DNA of 64,000 bases from Ascarosepion bandense (GCA_037127315.1 JBBBDQ010000445.1:2232001-2296000), one strand, 5' to 3'; positions 21,940-31,787 are shown, counted from the first letter of the stretch. Made by a program: numbers and translations. Notes: generated from the letters alone by a model not told the origin.

Positions 21940-22130
21940 GGGTATGATAGTAAACCGTATCCAACAGCAAGGCCTCTGATTGGGAGGTTGTGAGGAGCAT
22001 GGAACTACCTCTTAATTTCTGTTGTTTCCAGGTCCATCCTGACTTGAAGTGGTAGCACCTGTTAGGGTCCCAGCTATGGGCAAATAGTTAACCCCCCCAA
22101 ACTAGGGTCAAACTCTATGAAAGTATAAAA
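21940..22130. repeat. Interspersed repeat R2, copy 1
   Basis: Block 'cagcaaggcctctgattgg', 'gaggttgtgaggagcatgg', 'gtggtagcacctgttaggg', 'agctatgggcaaatag' recurs at 41595-41695 and 46405-46590. It has the size and GC content of a SINE, but I could not place convincing A and B boxes. Confidence 0.6.
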
Positions 22131-22162
22131 ACACACTTTTATAGAAATATATACATAAAAAT

Positions 22163-22465
22163 GTGCGTTGTGGTGCATTGGATATCGGCTCGGAACGAGA
22201 AATCGGGGAGCCGAGTTCGAATTCCAGCTGAATTCATTGCATTCACTTACGCGCAAATACCCTTGGGAAAGGTATTAATCCGTCTCTTCCTTCCAGTTAT
22301 GGATTAAATAACAGGGCAGATTGGGTTCTATAGCCTTGGTCGGCAACCAGTCTACCGCAGAAAGCAATGGCAACCTACTGCGGGATAATCTTCTGCCCAG
22401 TCAGTCATGTCTCTTCCGAGACATGATCGCCCAAGCGTGTATCGCGTATGGCACTTAACTGACTG
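22163..22465 (+). mobile_element. tRNA-headed SINE, full length with perfect 12-bp target duplication
   Basis: ATACATAAAAAT occurs exactly at 22151-22162 and 22466-22477, bounding a 303-bp element. It starts 'gtgcgttgtggtgcattgg', carries the B-box-like 'gagttcgaattcc', the core 'gggaaaggtattaatccg' to 'gttatggattaaataac', a palindromic 'gtctcttccgagac' and the end 'cttaactgactg'. This is the best reference copy for the family in the window and looks young because the duplication is unmutated. Confidence 0.93.
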
Positions 22466-23040
22466 ATACATAAAAATAGGCTTTTATAGAAAATATACAT
22501 TTTTGAAGGAAAAATATTACCAACAATACATTTTTGAAGATAAGAAACATTATTAACAGCAAAACATTTTTTAATACAAAGCTAGAAGACATTTTTAGTT
22601 TTCTAAAATAAAAAAGAATAAAAACAAAAAAATTTCATTAAATCTGACTAAATCAACCTTCTCACTATAACCAAACATTAAAAAAAAAAAACCCTTAAAT
22701 CCCACCTTTTTGGCAATAAATAACCCACAGAGGTGTTGAGATGCAATTAAACAAAACTCAAACTTATATATATATATATGCTAAAAGACCTGGATGTTCA
22801 ACAAGTGAGCCTTCCATGTGAACTTATGAACTTGTTGCAAATTCAAATCAACCCACAAAAAAGTCACTCAAATGAATCTCTGTGAGTGCAATGTGTTGTG
22901 GGAACGGCAAGCGTTAGTCATAAATCATATGTAAGCTTTTGGGAGTGTATTTTGTTTTAGCATGTAAATCTCATACAAATAAATTCAATTATTTGTTGCC
23001 AGATCATTACTTCATATTACAGATTCCTCATTTAGGAATC
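22466..23040. other. AT-rich spacer
   Basis: A second TA tract near 22765 and no coding sequence recognised. Confidence 0.4.
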
Positions 23041-23106
23041 AATCAGTTAAATGCCATACATGATACACGCGTCATGTCTCAAAAGAGGCACGACTGATTG
23101 GGCAGG
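23041..23106 (-). mobile_element. tRNA SINE 3' fragment
   Basis: Contains 'agttaaatgccatacatg', 'atacacgcg' and 'ggcacgactgattgggcag', matching the tail of the 303-bp SINE in reverse. It adjoins a LINE-B fragment. Confidence 0.75.
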
Positions 23107-23505
23107 TCCCACCCTTTTACAGTTAAATCAACCTAATGCAAGCGACAATTCTACTCCATCAGCTTCTTTTCTCGCACTTCCCGCCTATGGAACGCCTTTC
23201 CATATACTTGCTTTCTTGACGGCTACAACCTCCAGGAATTTAAATGCAATTCCCATCTCTTATCCACTTGACTCCAGTCCTTTCTACATCACCCGGTGTA
23301 TCTTGTTCTTTTCCTTTCTCTCTACCTTCGCAATTGTTTTCACTCCTGTGTTCATATCCATCTCTTGCCTTTTCTCTTTCACCCCCTGTAGTTGGTTTGT
23401 CTTCCTCTTCAGTCTCCTCCTGCTTAAAATTTTAACTCTCTTATGTGGCCCCCTGCACATCAGTGGCAGCACCGCCTTGCTTGGGGAGAAACGATTTCAA
23501 AAAAA
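23107..23505 (+). pseudogene. LINE-B ORF C-terminus and 3' end
   Basis: Starts at 'ggtcccacccttttaca', goes through SRTSRLWN-like coding sequence with frame changes, a pyrimidine-rich UTR, 'tgcacatcagtggcagcac', 'ccttgcttggggagaaacg' and an A-rich tail. Confidence 0.8.
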
Positions 23506-23529
23506 TAAAAATAAAAAGATTTTCTTGCA

Positions 23530-23923
23530 GTAAGTTGCCACTCTAGCCACAAGATTAGCAACTAGGTCCCACCCTTTTACTGTGAAACCAATAAATTTTA
23601 AATGTAAATTCCACTCCAGCAGCTTCTTTTCTCGCACTTCCCACCTATGGAATTCCCTTCCGTTTACTTGCTTTCCCAACAGCTACAATCTTCAAGAATT
23701 CAAATGTAAAGTCAATAGTCATCTCCTGTTTCACTAACCTGCATCTTCTCTCTCATGCTCCTTTCCCTGTCCACTCCACTCTCATCAGTATTCTCATCCT
23801 TCTCTTACCCACTTCCTGACACTTCCTATAACCTGTCACTCTTTTTCATAACTTTCCTCCTATGTAACCCCTGCAAAACAGTGGCGGTAAAATACCTTGC
23901 TTGGGACAATATGATTATAAAAA

Positions 23924-23926
<3 letters not shown>
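23530..23926 (+). pseudogene. LINE-B ORF C-terminus and 3' end, left duplicate
   Basis: Another LINE-B end with 'agattagcaactaggtccc', SYNLQEFKCKVN (one change) and 'ccttgcttgggacaatatg', followed by an A run that leads into a GATA tract. Almost the same arrangement occurs at 25150-25572. Confidence 0.85.

Positions 23927-23975
<49 letters not shown>
23927..23975. repeat. (GATA)n microsatellite
   Basis: About 12 GATA units placed directly after a LINE-B poly-A tail. The duplicate at 25573-25594 has about 5 units. Confidence 0.95.
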
Positions 23976-23976
<1 letters not shown>

Positions 23977-24212
23977 ATCTCATTTAAATGTAAAGTCAAT
24001 GGTCATCTCCTATCTTACTAACCTGCACCCTCTCTCTCATGCTCCTTTCTATGTCCACTTCATTCTCATCAGTATTCTCATCCTTCTCTTACCCACTTCC
24101 TAACACTCCCTATAACCTGTCACTCTTTCTCATAACTTTCCTCCTATGTAACCCTATAAACAACAGTGGCGGCAAAATGTCTTGCTTGGGGTGACACAAT
24201 GAAAAAAACAAA
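23976..24212 (+). mobile_element. LINE-B 3' UTR fragment
   Basis: Starts within 'aatctcatttaaatgtaaag' and runs to 'cttgcttggggtgacacaa' plus an A-rich tail. Nearly identical to 25595-25834. Confidence 0.85.
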
Positions 24213-24218
24213 AACAAA

Positions 24219-24437
24219 AAAAATACTTTCTGTGGTATAATGATCGCTAACCAAAGCTATAGAACTCAATCTGTCCTGTTATTTAACCCAAAGCTAGAGG
24301 AAGAAGCATAGATTCATACCTTTTCCCAAAATATTTGTGCATATGTGAATGCGATAAATTCAGTTGGAATTCAAACTCTCCAATGTTTTTGTTCTGAGTT
24401 GATATCCACTGCACTGCAACGGTGAGTGGAATTTGCA
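24219..24437 (-). mobile_element. tRNA SINE, decayed and 3' truncated
   Basis: Reverse copy of the 303-bp SINE: 'actcaatctgtcctgttat', 'ttgtgcatatgtgaatg', 'tgatatccactgcactgc'. The tail end is missing and there are many substitutions. Confidence 0.75.
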
Positions 24438-24802
24438 CTGCCAGTGTGTCTTGCAAATGTGCCATTTCTGGTTTGTTGATATATTTCCTTTCTTCATCAA
24501 CTACTATATTGCTATCTGTCTAAATCTTAATTCTCTTCTGCTTATATTGGTAGAGATAGGCTCAACTTGATAAAAACTTTAGATTCTCGATCTTCTGTTT
24601 GATTGGCCAGATGTTTAATCTTTAATTCTGATTTGCTGGTTATGTTATGTTATTGAAGTTAGATATATGTGTTGTTTACATTCTAAATGTCTAAGTTAAC
24701 TAATGTTTTAATCCAGGCTACATCCATCTGTGCATGGGAAAATGTCTTTTAGGTTTTTCGAGGTGTTACACTTCCTTGATAACCGTTTCTTTATATTTGT
24801 TT
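24438..24802. other. AT-rich spacer
   Basis: No recognised feature. Confidence 0.4.
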
Positions 24803-24872
24803 ATGCACAAATATGCTTGGGAAAGGTATGAATATATCTTTCCCTTAACTATGGGTTAAATAGTAAGACGTA
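24803..24872 (+). mobile_element. tRNA SINE core fragment
   Basis: Contains 'atgcttgggaaaggtatg' and 'taactatgggttaaatag', which is only the shared central domain of the SINE families. Confidence 0.6.
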
Positions 24873-25149
24873 TCTGGAAAAATCATTGTTATTATCAAAT
24901 AAATTGTTAATCTAGTACTCAGTTACAAAAAATGCATTATTCATAGAATCGAAAAGATATTTCAGCTTTGAGTAACCCCCAAGATGTTGATAAGTATATA
25001 AAAACAAAAAAAAACAGCTGAATCAGTCAAACTTGATGACACTGACTGTTCAATACACTGGTATGTACTTCCAGCAGACCTCTCTATGTTATCTCTTCTT
25101 CATTTTTATCTATTTCTACTATGTTTATTGTACATTATTCTGCTTCGAT

Positions 25150-25572
25150 GAACTTAACTCAGTGGTGCCCCCTATATATAAATTTACTCGATCGACAAGA
25201 TTAGCAACTAGGTCTTACTCTTTTACTGTGAAACCAATAAATTGTAAACACAAATTCTACTCCAAAAGCTTCTTTTCTCACACTTCCCACCTATGGAATT
25301 CCTTTCCGTTTACCTGCTTCCCACACAGCTACAATCTCCAAGAATTTAAATGTAAAGTCAATAGTCATTTCCTATCTCACTAATTTGTATCCTCTCTCTC
25401 ATGCTCCTTTCTCCATCCACTCCACTCATCAGTATTCTCATCCTTCTCTTACCCACTTCCTGACACTTCCTATAACCTGTCACTCTTTCTCATAACTTTC
25501 CTCCTATGTAACCCCTGCAAAACAGTGGCGGTAAAATACCTTGCTTGGGGCAATATGATTATAAAAAAAAAA
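25150..25572 (+). pseudogene. LINE-B ORF C-terminus and 3' end, right duplicate
   Basis: Encodes [20 protein letters not shown], then KPINCKHKFYSKSFFSHTSH, WNSFPFTCFPHSYNLQEFKC and a stop. The UTR and tail pass into GATA repeats. The whole arrangement to 25879 repeats 23535-24263. Confidence 0.87.
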
Positions 25573-25594
25573 GATAGATAGATAGATAGATAGA
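25573..25594. repeat. (GATA)n microsatellite
   Basis: About 5 GATA units, the shorter member of the duplicated pair. Confidence 0.95.
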
Positions 25595-25834
25595 ATCTCA
25601 TTTAAATGTAAAGTCAATGGTCATCTCCTATCTTACTAACCTGCACCCTCTCTTTCATGCTCCTTTCTATGTCCACTCCACTCTCATCAGTATTCTCATT
25701 CTTCTCTTACCCACTTCCTAACACTCCCTATAACCTGTCACTCTTTCTCATAACTTTCCTCCTATGTAACCCTATAAACAACAGTGGCGGCAAAATGTCT
25801 TGCTTGGGGTGACACAATGAAAAAAACAAAAACA
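25595..25834 (+). mobile_element. LINE-B 3' UTR fragment, right duplicate
   Basis: Near-identical to 23976-24212 including the odd tail 'gaaaaaaacaaaaac'. Confidence 0.87.
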
Positions 25835-25876
25835 AAAAAAATACTTTCTGTGGTATAATGATCGCTAACCAAAGCT

Positions 25877-25944
25877 ATGTAACCCCCCTGCAAAACAGTG
25901 GCAGGAAAATGCCTTGCTTGGGGCAATATGATTATAAAAAAAAT
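25877..25944 (+). mobile_element. LINE-B terminal tail
   Basis: 'taacccccctgcaaaacag', 'ccttgcttggggcaatatg', then A's. It begins where the 23.5/25.2 kb duplication stops, inside a SINE fragment. Confidence 0.75.
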
Positions 25945-26357
25945 GCAAAGTTCAAGACAGTCAACAAGAATGAAGAAATAACTGCCGACACTGTCTTCTC
26001 TTTGATAGGTGTGTTTGCACAAGTGAACAAATGAAGTAACAAGTAGTATTGATGAAGCAAAAAGGAAAGTATAGTTAAGACAAAATTATTTATATTGCCA
26101 ATATAGAGAATCAAGGCAGAAAATCTCTTTGTGGGCAAGGAGAGCGACTTGGAGGATAGGAAGAGTTGGTAGGGTCTGTAGTTGATGCGTTTGCTGTGTA
26201 GTTTGACCGAGGTCACTTCTGGTGATAATGACAATATGCTTGCTTGCCACAACTGCTGACAATATTGAGCAGCATTCTTGAAAGCAGAAGGGTAGATCAT
26301 GACTCAGCGGTTTTTGTCATTTATATATATATTCTTGTTGACTGTCTTGAACTTTGC
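25945..26357. repeat. 413-bp segment bounded by perfect 27-bp inverted repeats
   Basis: 25945-25971 and 26331-26357 are exact reverse complements (arm core 'agttcaagacagtcaac'). Inside, the minus strand has a frame at 25932-26300 with NAAQYCQQLWQASILSLSP and RINYRPYQLFLSSKSLSL. A diverged relative of that coding block lies at 28555-28765. Function unknown; it may be a remnant of an unidentified retroelement ORF or of a MITE. Confidence 0.75.
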
Positions 26358-26544
26358 TTTTTTTGTTATTTGGCTGCAGTGGGTAGCTGTAAGGTAGGCT
26401 TTTAGTTGCTCATAAGCAGGTGTGTCTCGTTGTAAAACTTCCATCTGCTGGAACATGCATTCGTTAAGAAGTTGTTTGGAAGTTTTGTTCGTGAGTAGTT
26501 TGCGGATTCTGGTTTTACTTGGATCGCTTATGCTTTATTCACAT

Positions 26545-26912
26545 CAGTAACTGAAATGTGGTTCTACAGAAGGATGCTGTGAATATCGTGAATTGAGCAT
26601 GTGAGCAATGACGAGGTTTTGGAAAGGATGGAAACGAAAAGGAAATTAATACTGAGAATCAGGAAGAGAGCTGAAATTTCTGGGACATGCAATGGGGAAG
26701 GAGGGCTTGCAGAATCTGATACTAACAGGCCAGATAGAGGGAAAAAGAGACAGGGGAAGGCAGCGGATAACATATTTGAAGGATCTGATCAGGTGGATGA
26801 TGAAACGAGGGTTGTACGGTGTAACAGAAGAAGGCGTGCTAAGAGCCACCAGGGATAGGCAGACGTGGAAAGCCATGATCGCCTACGTCCTTAAAGGACA
26901 GGTCACATAGAA
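26545..26912 (+). pseudogene. LINE-A C-terminal fragment
   Basis: 'gaaatgtggttctacag' opens the conserved block; frames then give VLERMETKRKLILRIRKR, a frameshift, MGKEGLQNLILTGQIEGKR, and QTWKAMIAYVLKGQVT. 5' truncated close to the site where SINE copy B is inserted in the 16-kb copy. Ends 'acatagaagaaggaagaag'. Confidence 0.85.
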
Positions 26913-26978
26913 GAAGGAAGAAGCAGTTGATGTTGTTGCCCGGTTCTAATTTTCTGAAATCTCGCATGACATCGTAGA

Positions 26979-27234
26979 GTGATTTCTGTCACATTAGTTA
27001 TTTGTAGAGAAATAAAATCCTTGTCGAGATTCCTCATTAGCGGCTACAATCTCAACAATGTAAGATACGCGGATGACCCAGTGCTGATAGTAGACACAGA
27101 AAGGAAAATGCAGGACCTCCTACAGAAGGTAGCAAAAGAAAAAGCGAGAAGAAAGAACTGAGTAAACATCAAGAAAACTGAATGCATCGTCATCAACAAA
27201 AAGAAGACCCCAAATGCCAACTACATGTCGAAAA
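26979..27234 (+). pseudogene. LINE-A reverse transcriptase core fragment with YADD
   Basis: The frame reads YNLNNVRYADDPVLIVDTER then KMQDLLQKVAKE, and after a stop VNIKKTECIVINKKKT. YADD is the catalytic metal-binding motif of reverse transcriptases (conserved [FY]xDD). This is the only RT catalytic motif I see in the window. The frame has stops, so it is inactive. A composite SINE follows at 27235. Confidence 0.88.
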
Positions 27235-27732
27235 GTCTTACGGTCATCTCACGTTGAATACACCGGTTCTCGCTCGATCACTGAAGTGAAGCAACGTTGA
27301 GCCTGGTCAGTACTTAGATGGGTGACCGCTTGGGAATACCAGGTGCTGTAAGTGTTTAGTGACGGATGTGCATTGTGGTGCAGTGGATATCGGCTCCGAA
27401 AGAGAAATCGGTGAGCCGAGTTCGAATTCCAGTTGAATACCCTGCATTCACTTAAGCACTGGTACCCTTGGGAAAGGTATTAATCCGTCACTTCCCTCCA
27501 GTTATGGGTTAAATAACAAGGGTAGAACTTGGGGACCCTGCCCTTAAAAACAAATCCCAATGAATCTTGATACTCGAAAAGAAAAAAAGTATTACTAGAC
27601 AAAACTTATATAAAAATCAACAAGAAATTGTTGAAAGAAAAAGGTATTACCAGCAATAAATAAATAAAATTTAGTTGGCAATAAATGACCCGCCGAGGTT
27701 GATATCCCATAAAACAAAACAAGCAACCAACG
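27235..27732 (+). mobile_element. Composite 5S rRNA-tRNA SINE, copy C, full length with 9-bp target duplication
   Basis: TGTCGAAAA is repeated exactly at 27226-27234 and 27733-27741. The element starts at the first base of a full-length 5S-like head (27235-27354, about 120 bp): 'gtcttacggtcatctcacg', 'gaatacaccggttctcgc', 'agtgaagcaacgttgagcc', 'tgggaataccaggtgctg'. The tRNA-like head ('tggtgcagtggatatcgg', 'gagttcgaattcc'), the shared core and a 230-bp tail ending 'caagcaaccaac' follow. The 5S head retains A-box, intermediate and C-box regions, so pol III transcription of a type-1 kind is conceivable. Best copy of the family here. Confidence 0.93.
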
Positions 27733-28340
27733 TGTCGAAAAAACTAAAAGAAAACAAAAAAATTTAAATAACCTGGGAAGTATTCTGGGAGAAGATGGAA
27801 AGTGCTACACTGAGATCCAAAGACGCATTGGCATGGCCTAAGACGCATTTCAGAAATTAACCAGGGTACTGAGTGACAGGAAAATCTAATTGGAAACAAA
27901 GAAAAGAGTGCTGGATTGATATGTGATATCTGTCCTTTTGTATGGAAGTGAATGCTGGACGATCTCATCAAGGATGAAAGAGAAACTTGAGGTGGGAGAA
28001 ATGTGGTTCTACAGGAGGATCCTGAGGATGCCATGGACTGAGCACATGACTAACGACGAGGTGTTGGAAAGGATGCAAACGAGAAGAAAACCCATACTAA
28101 ACATCAGGAAGAGACAGGTGAGGTACCTGGGAAGGAAGAGGGGCCTGGACAGAAGGAAAAATAACAGAGAAAAGCAGCGTGAGACATACTAGGCCTGAGC
28201 AAATGGATAACGGGGCGGGGTTTGAGGGAGATAACAAGAGGAAAAATATTGAGAGCAACAAGAGAAAGAGTCAAGTGGAAGTCCATGATTGCCTACATCC
28301 TGAAGGGACACGGCACAAGAAGAAGAAGAAGAAGAAGAAG
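27733..28340 (+). pseudogene. LINE-A C-terminal part right of nested SINE
   Basis: Resumes the frame with IRRRIGMA-like (IQRRIGMA), then ISVLLYGSECWTISSRMKEK, MWFYRRILRMPWTEHMTNDE and RKRQVRYLG, with frameshifts near 28130 and 28200. It ends 'gggacacggcac' followed by an (AAG)7 tail. Joined across the SINE this is the longest LINE-A copy, about 860 bp of element sequence. Confidence 0.87.
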
Positions 28341-28554
28341 TCTGTAGGGTTATGGGCTGTGTCTATCATTCTAGTAGCAGCACGTTTTGGTGCGTGTAAA
28401 GTCACTTTTGAGATTTAGGATTGCTAACCGCTGTTGACGGTGAAGTTGAGAATTTCTGTGATAGTGAGAAGAGAGTCATCCATTTCTTTAGTTTTTCCGC
28501 TGCACTCTGACACAAGTTGTTATATTCCAATTCTATTTGGACAGGAGAACAAAT

Positions 28555-28765
28555 GAAAACGACAACGTGCTACCGGAATATATCTTTGTGGGCGAGGGAA
28601 GTGACGTGGAGGGTGGTGAGTGTCAGTAAGGGCGGAGTTGATGCGTGTGTTAGTTCAGTTCACGAAGTCACTGGTAGTGACAATGACAAGTTGCCCGCGA
28701 CTAATAACAATGCCGTGAGAGGTGTTATTAAATGCAAAGTGGGTGGATCATGAATCAGCGTTTTT
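28555..28765 (-). repeat. Repeat R3, relative of 26105-26305
   Basis: Shares 'atctttgtgggcgagg', 'gttgatgcgtgtg' and 'gatcatgaatcagcg' with the segment in 25945-26357. Minus-strand translation keeps pieces of the same protein block but with stops. Class unknown. Confidence 0.6.
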
Positions 28766-28851
28766 TGTCATACCTTTTGCTTTAGAGGCAACGTTCGACA
28801 TCTTTTTTAACATGAGAGTTTTCTAATTTGCTTGAAGTATTGTGTATATAA

Positions 28852-29071
28852 GGTGTTTGGGTATGTATTTGAAGGCTATCACAATACGTTTAGTATAATA
28901 AAGGAAGGTAAGGAAGGTGTTGGGTATTACCTATTTATTATTCATTAATATTTCGAGATAAGAATCTCATCTTCAGAATTATAGGAGAGCTTGATTTCAC
29001 GTCCGTCCGCTGGTGGACCGTGTCTTTAAATGAATGATTCTCTTTCGCTGCTACTGCTGTTGTTAATTGTA

Positions 29072-29119
<48 letters not shown>

Positions 29120-29416
29120 GTGCATGTATGCGTGTGTGTTTATGGTGTATATAAATGTGCACGATAGTATTTGGCTTTTTCGCATCTTTGTTAAAGTGGT
29201 AGCGGACACCGTTTTACGATTTGATGATATATCTGTCTGCTTTAATCTATGGTTTAATATGTGCGCTTTGGCCGGTGGCAGGGTTTGGCATTTTCGCATC
29301 TCTGTCAGAATGGTCTCGAAATATTGATGAATAATAAATAGGTAATACCCAAAACCTTCTTTACCTTCCTTTATTATACTAAACGCATTGTGATAGCCTT
29401 CAAATACCTACCCATA

Positions 29417-29420
<4 letters not shown>
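28852..29420. mobile_element. Foldback-type element with about 107-bp inverted ends
   Basis: 28852-28958 and 29314-29420 are reverse complements with only a few mismatches ('tttgaaggctatcacaat', 'gtataataaaggaaggtaa', 'attacctatttattattca'). The interior holds a GT microsatellite (29073-29117) and a segment 28997-29233 duplicated at 30462-30680. No coding region and no clear target duplication; a TA tract borders the right end. Confidence 0.8.
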
Positions 29421-29456
<36 letters not shown>

Positions 29457-29460
<4 letters not shown>

Positions 29461-29695
29461 AAACTTATTTATAAATAGAACTTTGTGTGTGTCTGGTGTC
29501 TGTTACCTATAGACTCCGAAACGGCTGAACCGATTTTCTTGAAAATTTACACAGTTATACTATAAGCGTCTGCGAGTGTTCTTAGCTAGGTTTTGTGTCG
29601 AGGTACCCCCGATAAATATCGAAAATCGATAATCGAAAAATTGGGGTTATAGAAGGAGTGGTCCGATTTTAATCAAAGTTGATATAGCTCAGACT
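29457..29695 (+). mobile_element. Helitron 5' half
   Basis: 'aacttatttataaatagaac', 'gactccgaaacggctgaac', 'gaggtacccccgataaatat' in sense orientation, ending abruptly at 'atatagctcagactcagcc'. Confidence 0.85.
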
Positions 29696-29799
29696 CAGCC
29701 TAAAGAATATTTGTGTGAAGTTTGGTGAAAATCGGATAAAAATTATGAATTTATATAAAGAACATACAGACAGATAAACAGACACACACAAACATCTTG

Positions 29800-29845
<46 letters not shown>

Positions 29846-29950
29846 TCGATTTTCTGCACTATTGTAAGAACTGCAAACTTGAAACTTCTGAATATCGTTT
29901 CTTATGTCTTTGTGTATGAGTGTATCAAATTTGATTAAAATCGGACCTCA
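29690..29950 (-). mobile_element. Helitron segment joined head to head
   Basis: The reverse-orientation part of the same family follows at once: 'cagactcagcctaaagaat', 'cacaaacatcttgcctta', TA tract 29804-29841, 'ttctgcactattgtaagaac'. With 29457-29695 it makes an inverted chimera lacking both 3' termini. Confidence 0.82.
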
Positions 29951-30461
29951 GACGATGTTCATGAAAATTTTGGGCTGAAAATTTTGGGCGGTTGTACGCA
30001 GGTCAACCAGAATGAGTTAAGTCGAAGTACGTGATTCCAAAAGAAGCAGGAACAGCAGTGTAACCTGTCGATGCCAGGCAGGAGGGAGAAGCAGGCGTGT
30101 GATGTGGTGTTGGTGCCGTGATGTAGTTGCCACAGGGTAGACTTCCGTCGTCGTTTCCTCTACAACTGCAGCACAAGGTCAAAGTTTTTTTTGAGGGGGG
30201 GGGACAAAAGCTGAGGCTGATCATTATTTTATACCTTACTAATCAGAAGCATGACCCAATCACTATTATTATTTATTTCTGTTAAAATACAGAAAATGTG
30301 GCACAAGGCCAATAAAGGTAGTGGGTTGAGGTCGGTCTTCGTTATCTATCCTATATCTAGCTAATCACATTCACGACCCAATCACTCTTAACAATTTCTC
30401 CATTTACCACAAGAACCCATCCGTCACCTTACAATCCTACATATACCACAATAGCACATAT
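29951..30461. other. Unclassified spacer
   Basis: GC content is higher than in neighbours and a G run sits near 30196. A 73-codon minus frame at 30003-30224 is rich in P, S and T and is not recognised. I see no reliable gene. Confidence 0.35.
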
Positions 30462-30680
30462 TCACGTCCGTCCGCTGGTGGACCGTGCCTTTAAATGAAT
30501 GACTCTCTTTCGCTGCTACTGCTGTTGTTAATTGTAGTGTGTGTGTGTGTGTGTGTGTGTGTGTCTGTGTGTGTTAGTGCATGTGTGTTTATGGTGTATA
30601 TAAGTGTGCACGATAGTATTTGGCTTTTTCGCACCTTTGTTAAAGTGGTAGCGGGTACCGTTTTATGATTTGATGAGATA
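30462..30680. repeat. Direct duplicate of foldback interior (28997-29233)
   Basis: 'cacgtccgtccgctggtgg', 'gctactgctgttgttaat', GT tract, 'cgatagtatttggctttt' in the same order as in 28997-29233, without the inverted ends. Confidence 0.88.
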
Positions 30681-31162
30681 AAAATTTATTTATACACAAT
30701 AATTTTTCCATAAAATATAATGATATGAAAATGAGTCGACCCAATCACTCTTGGTCGTTTTTTCCTTCCCAGAAGTCGCCGGGTTATATTGGTGAGGACG
30801 TGTAACAACATTCGCAGGTTTCAAAAATACTAACAATCTCGCGAAACCCACACGCACGCACGCACGCAACAGTGATTGGTATATAGCTGTTAACATTTTG
30901 TGGTTTTTATATGCTTCAAGTTGAGTTTGATTTTTTGTTTGGACGGCAAACTCTTTACTGTGCGTGGATTCATCATGGCAGCACAAAAATTAAGTTAGAA
31001 AAAGCTTTGATTTGAAAAACTTTTGAGTTGATGCTGCTGAAATTGATACCGAGTGTCGAGACATGTTTCGTGAGAACTTTTGAAGATTTTGAAAATTATT
31101 GTCGATTGTTCTCGGAGGTTCCGCTATCTCCGTGTATTATTAAATCATATTTGCAGATTTTT
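30681..31162. other. Spacer, no recognised feature
   Basis: Contains a short (ACGC)n-like stretch near 30850 and no recognised coding sequence. Confidence 0.4.
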
Positions 31163-31770
31163 TTTTTATAATCGTTTCGCCCCTAGCAAAGCAGTACTGC
31201 CACTGGTGCGCAGGGGGTTACAGAGAGAGGAGAGGGAAGAGAGAGAGATATATATATCGAGAGAGGGGTACAGGGGATGTTACAAAAAGGGCAAGAGAGA
31301 GGTGGGAGTAACGGGGATAGAAGATGGCAACTAACGCTGCGCTTAAACCTTTGGACATTGTAGCTATCAGGGAAGCAAGTATGCGGAAGGGAATTCCATA
31401 GGCAGGAAGTGCGAGTAAGGAAACTGAAGAGAAGAAGTGATGGTTATATTTGCCTATTTTGACGGTAAAAAGGTGGGACCCAGTTGCCAGTCTAGTTTCA
31501 TGAGTAAATTTATGAGGGCAGGGTAACAGGGAGTGAAGCTCGTCAGAGCAGAAGCCGTGAAAATACTTGTAGAAAAGACAGAGGGAAGCTACATCCTGTC
31601 AGTGAGAAAGTGACTGAAGGCAAGCTGTCAAATCGGGACCGATTACATTGCAGATCTCCCATTGGATTTTGTCGAGAACCCTGAGATGAATAGTAGGAGC
31701 ACCCGACTAGATATGGCAACAGTATTTAATGTACAGACGAATGGTTAATTCATAAATGTGCAAGATGGAT
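31163..31770 (-). pseudogene. LINE-B C-terminus and 3' end, split by LINE-A
   Basis: T run and 'cgcccctagcaaagcagta', 'agggggttacaga' give the antisense 3' end. The coding blocks follow in reverse ('cagttgccagtctag', 'catgaaa'-type region, 'caacagtatttaatgtac'). It stops at 'ttctgacgagaaaaacg'. The rest of the protein resumes at 32555 after a LINE-A copy. Confidence 0.82.
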
Positions 31771-31787
31771 TCTGACGAGAAAAACGT

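Noticed and set aside
22163..22465. True tRNA gene
   Set aside because: The A and B boxes are present but the sequence does not fold into a full tRNA with an acceptor stem, and it is the head of a 303-bp SINE with a target duplication.
23051..23533. 160-codon plus frame with membrane-like segments
   Set aside because: It is LINE-B coding sequence read through its pyrimidine-rich 3' UTR, which gives F, L and S runs.
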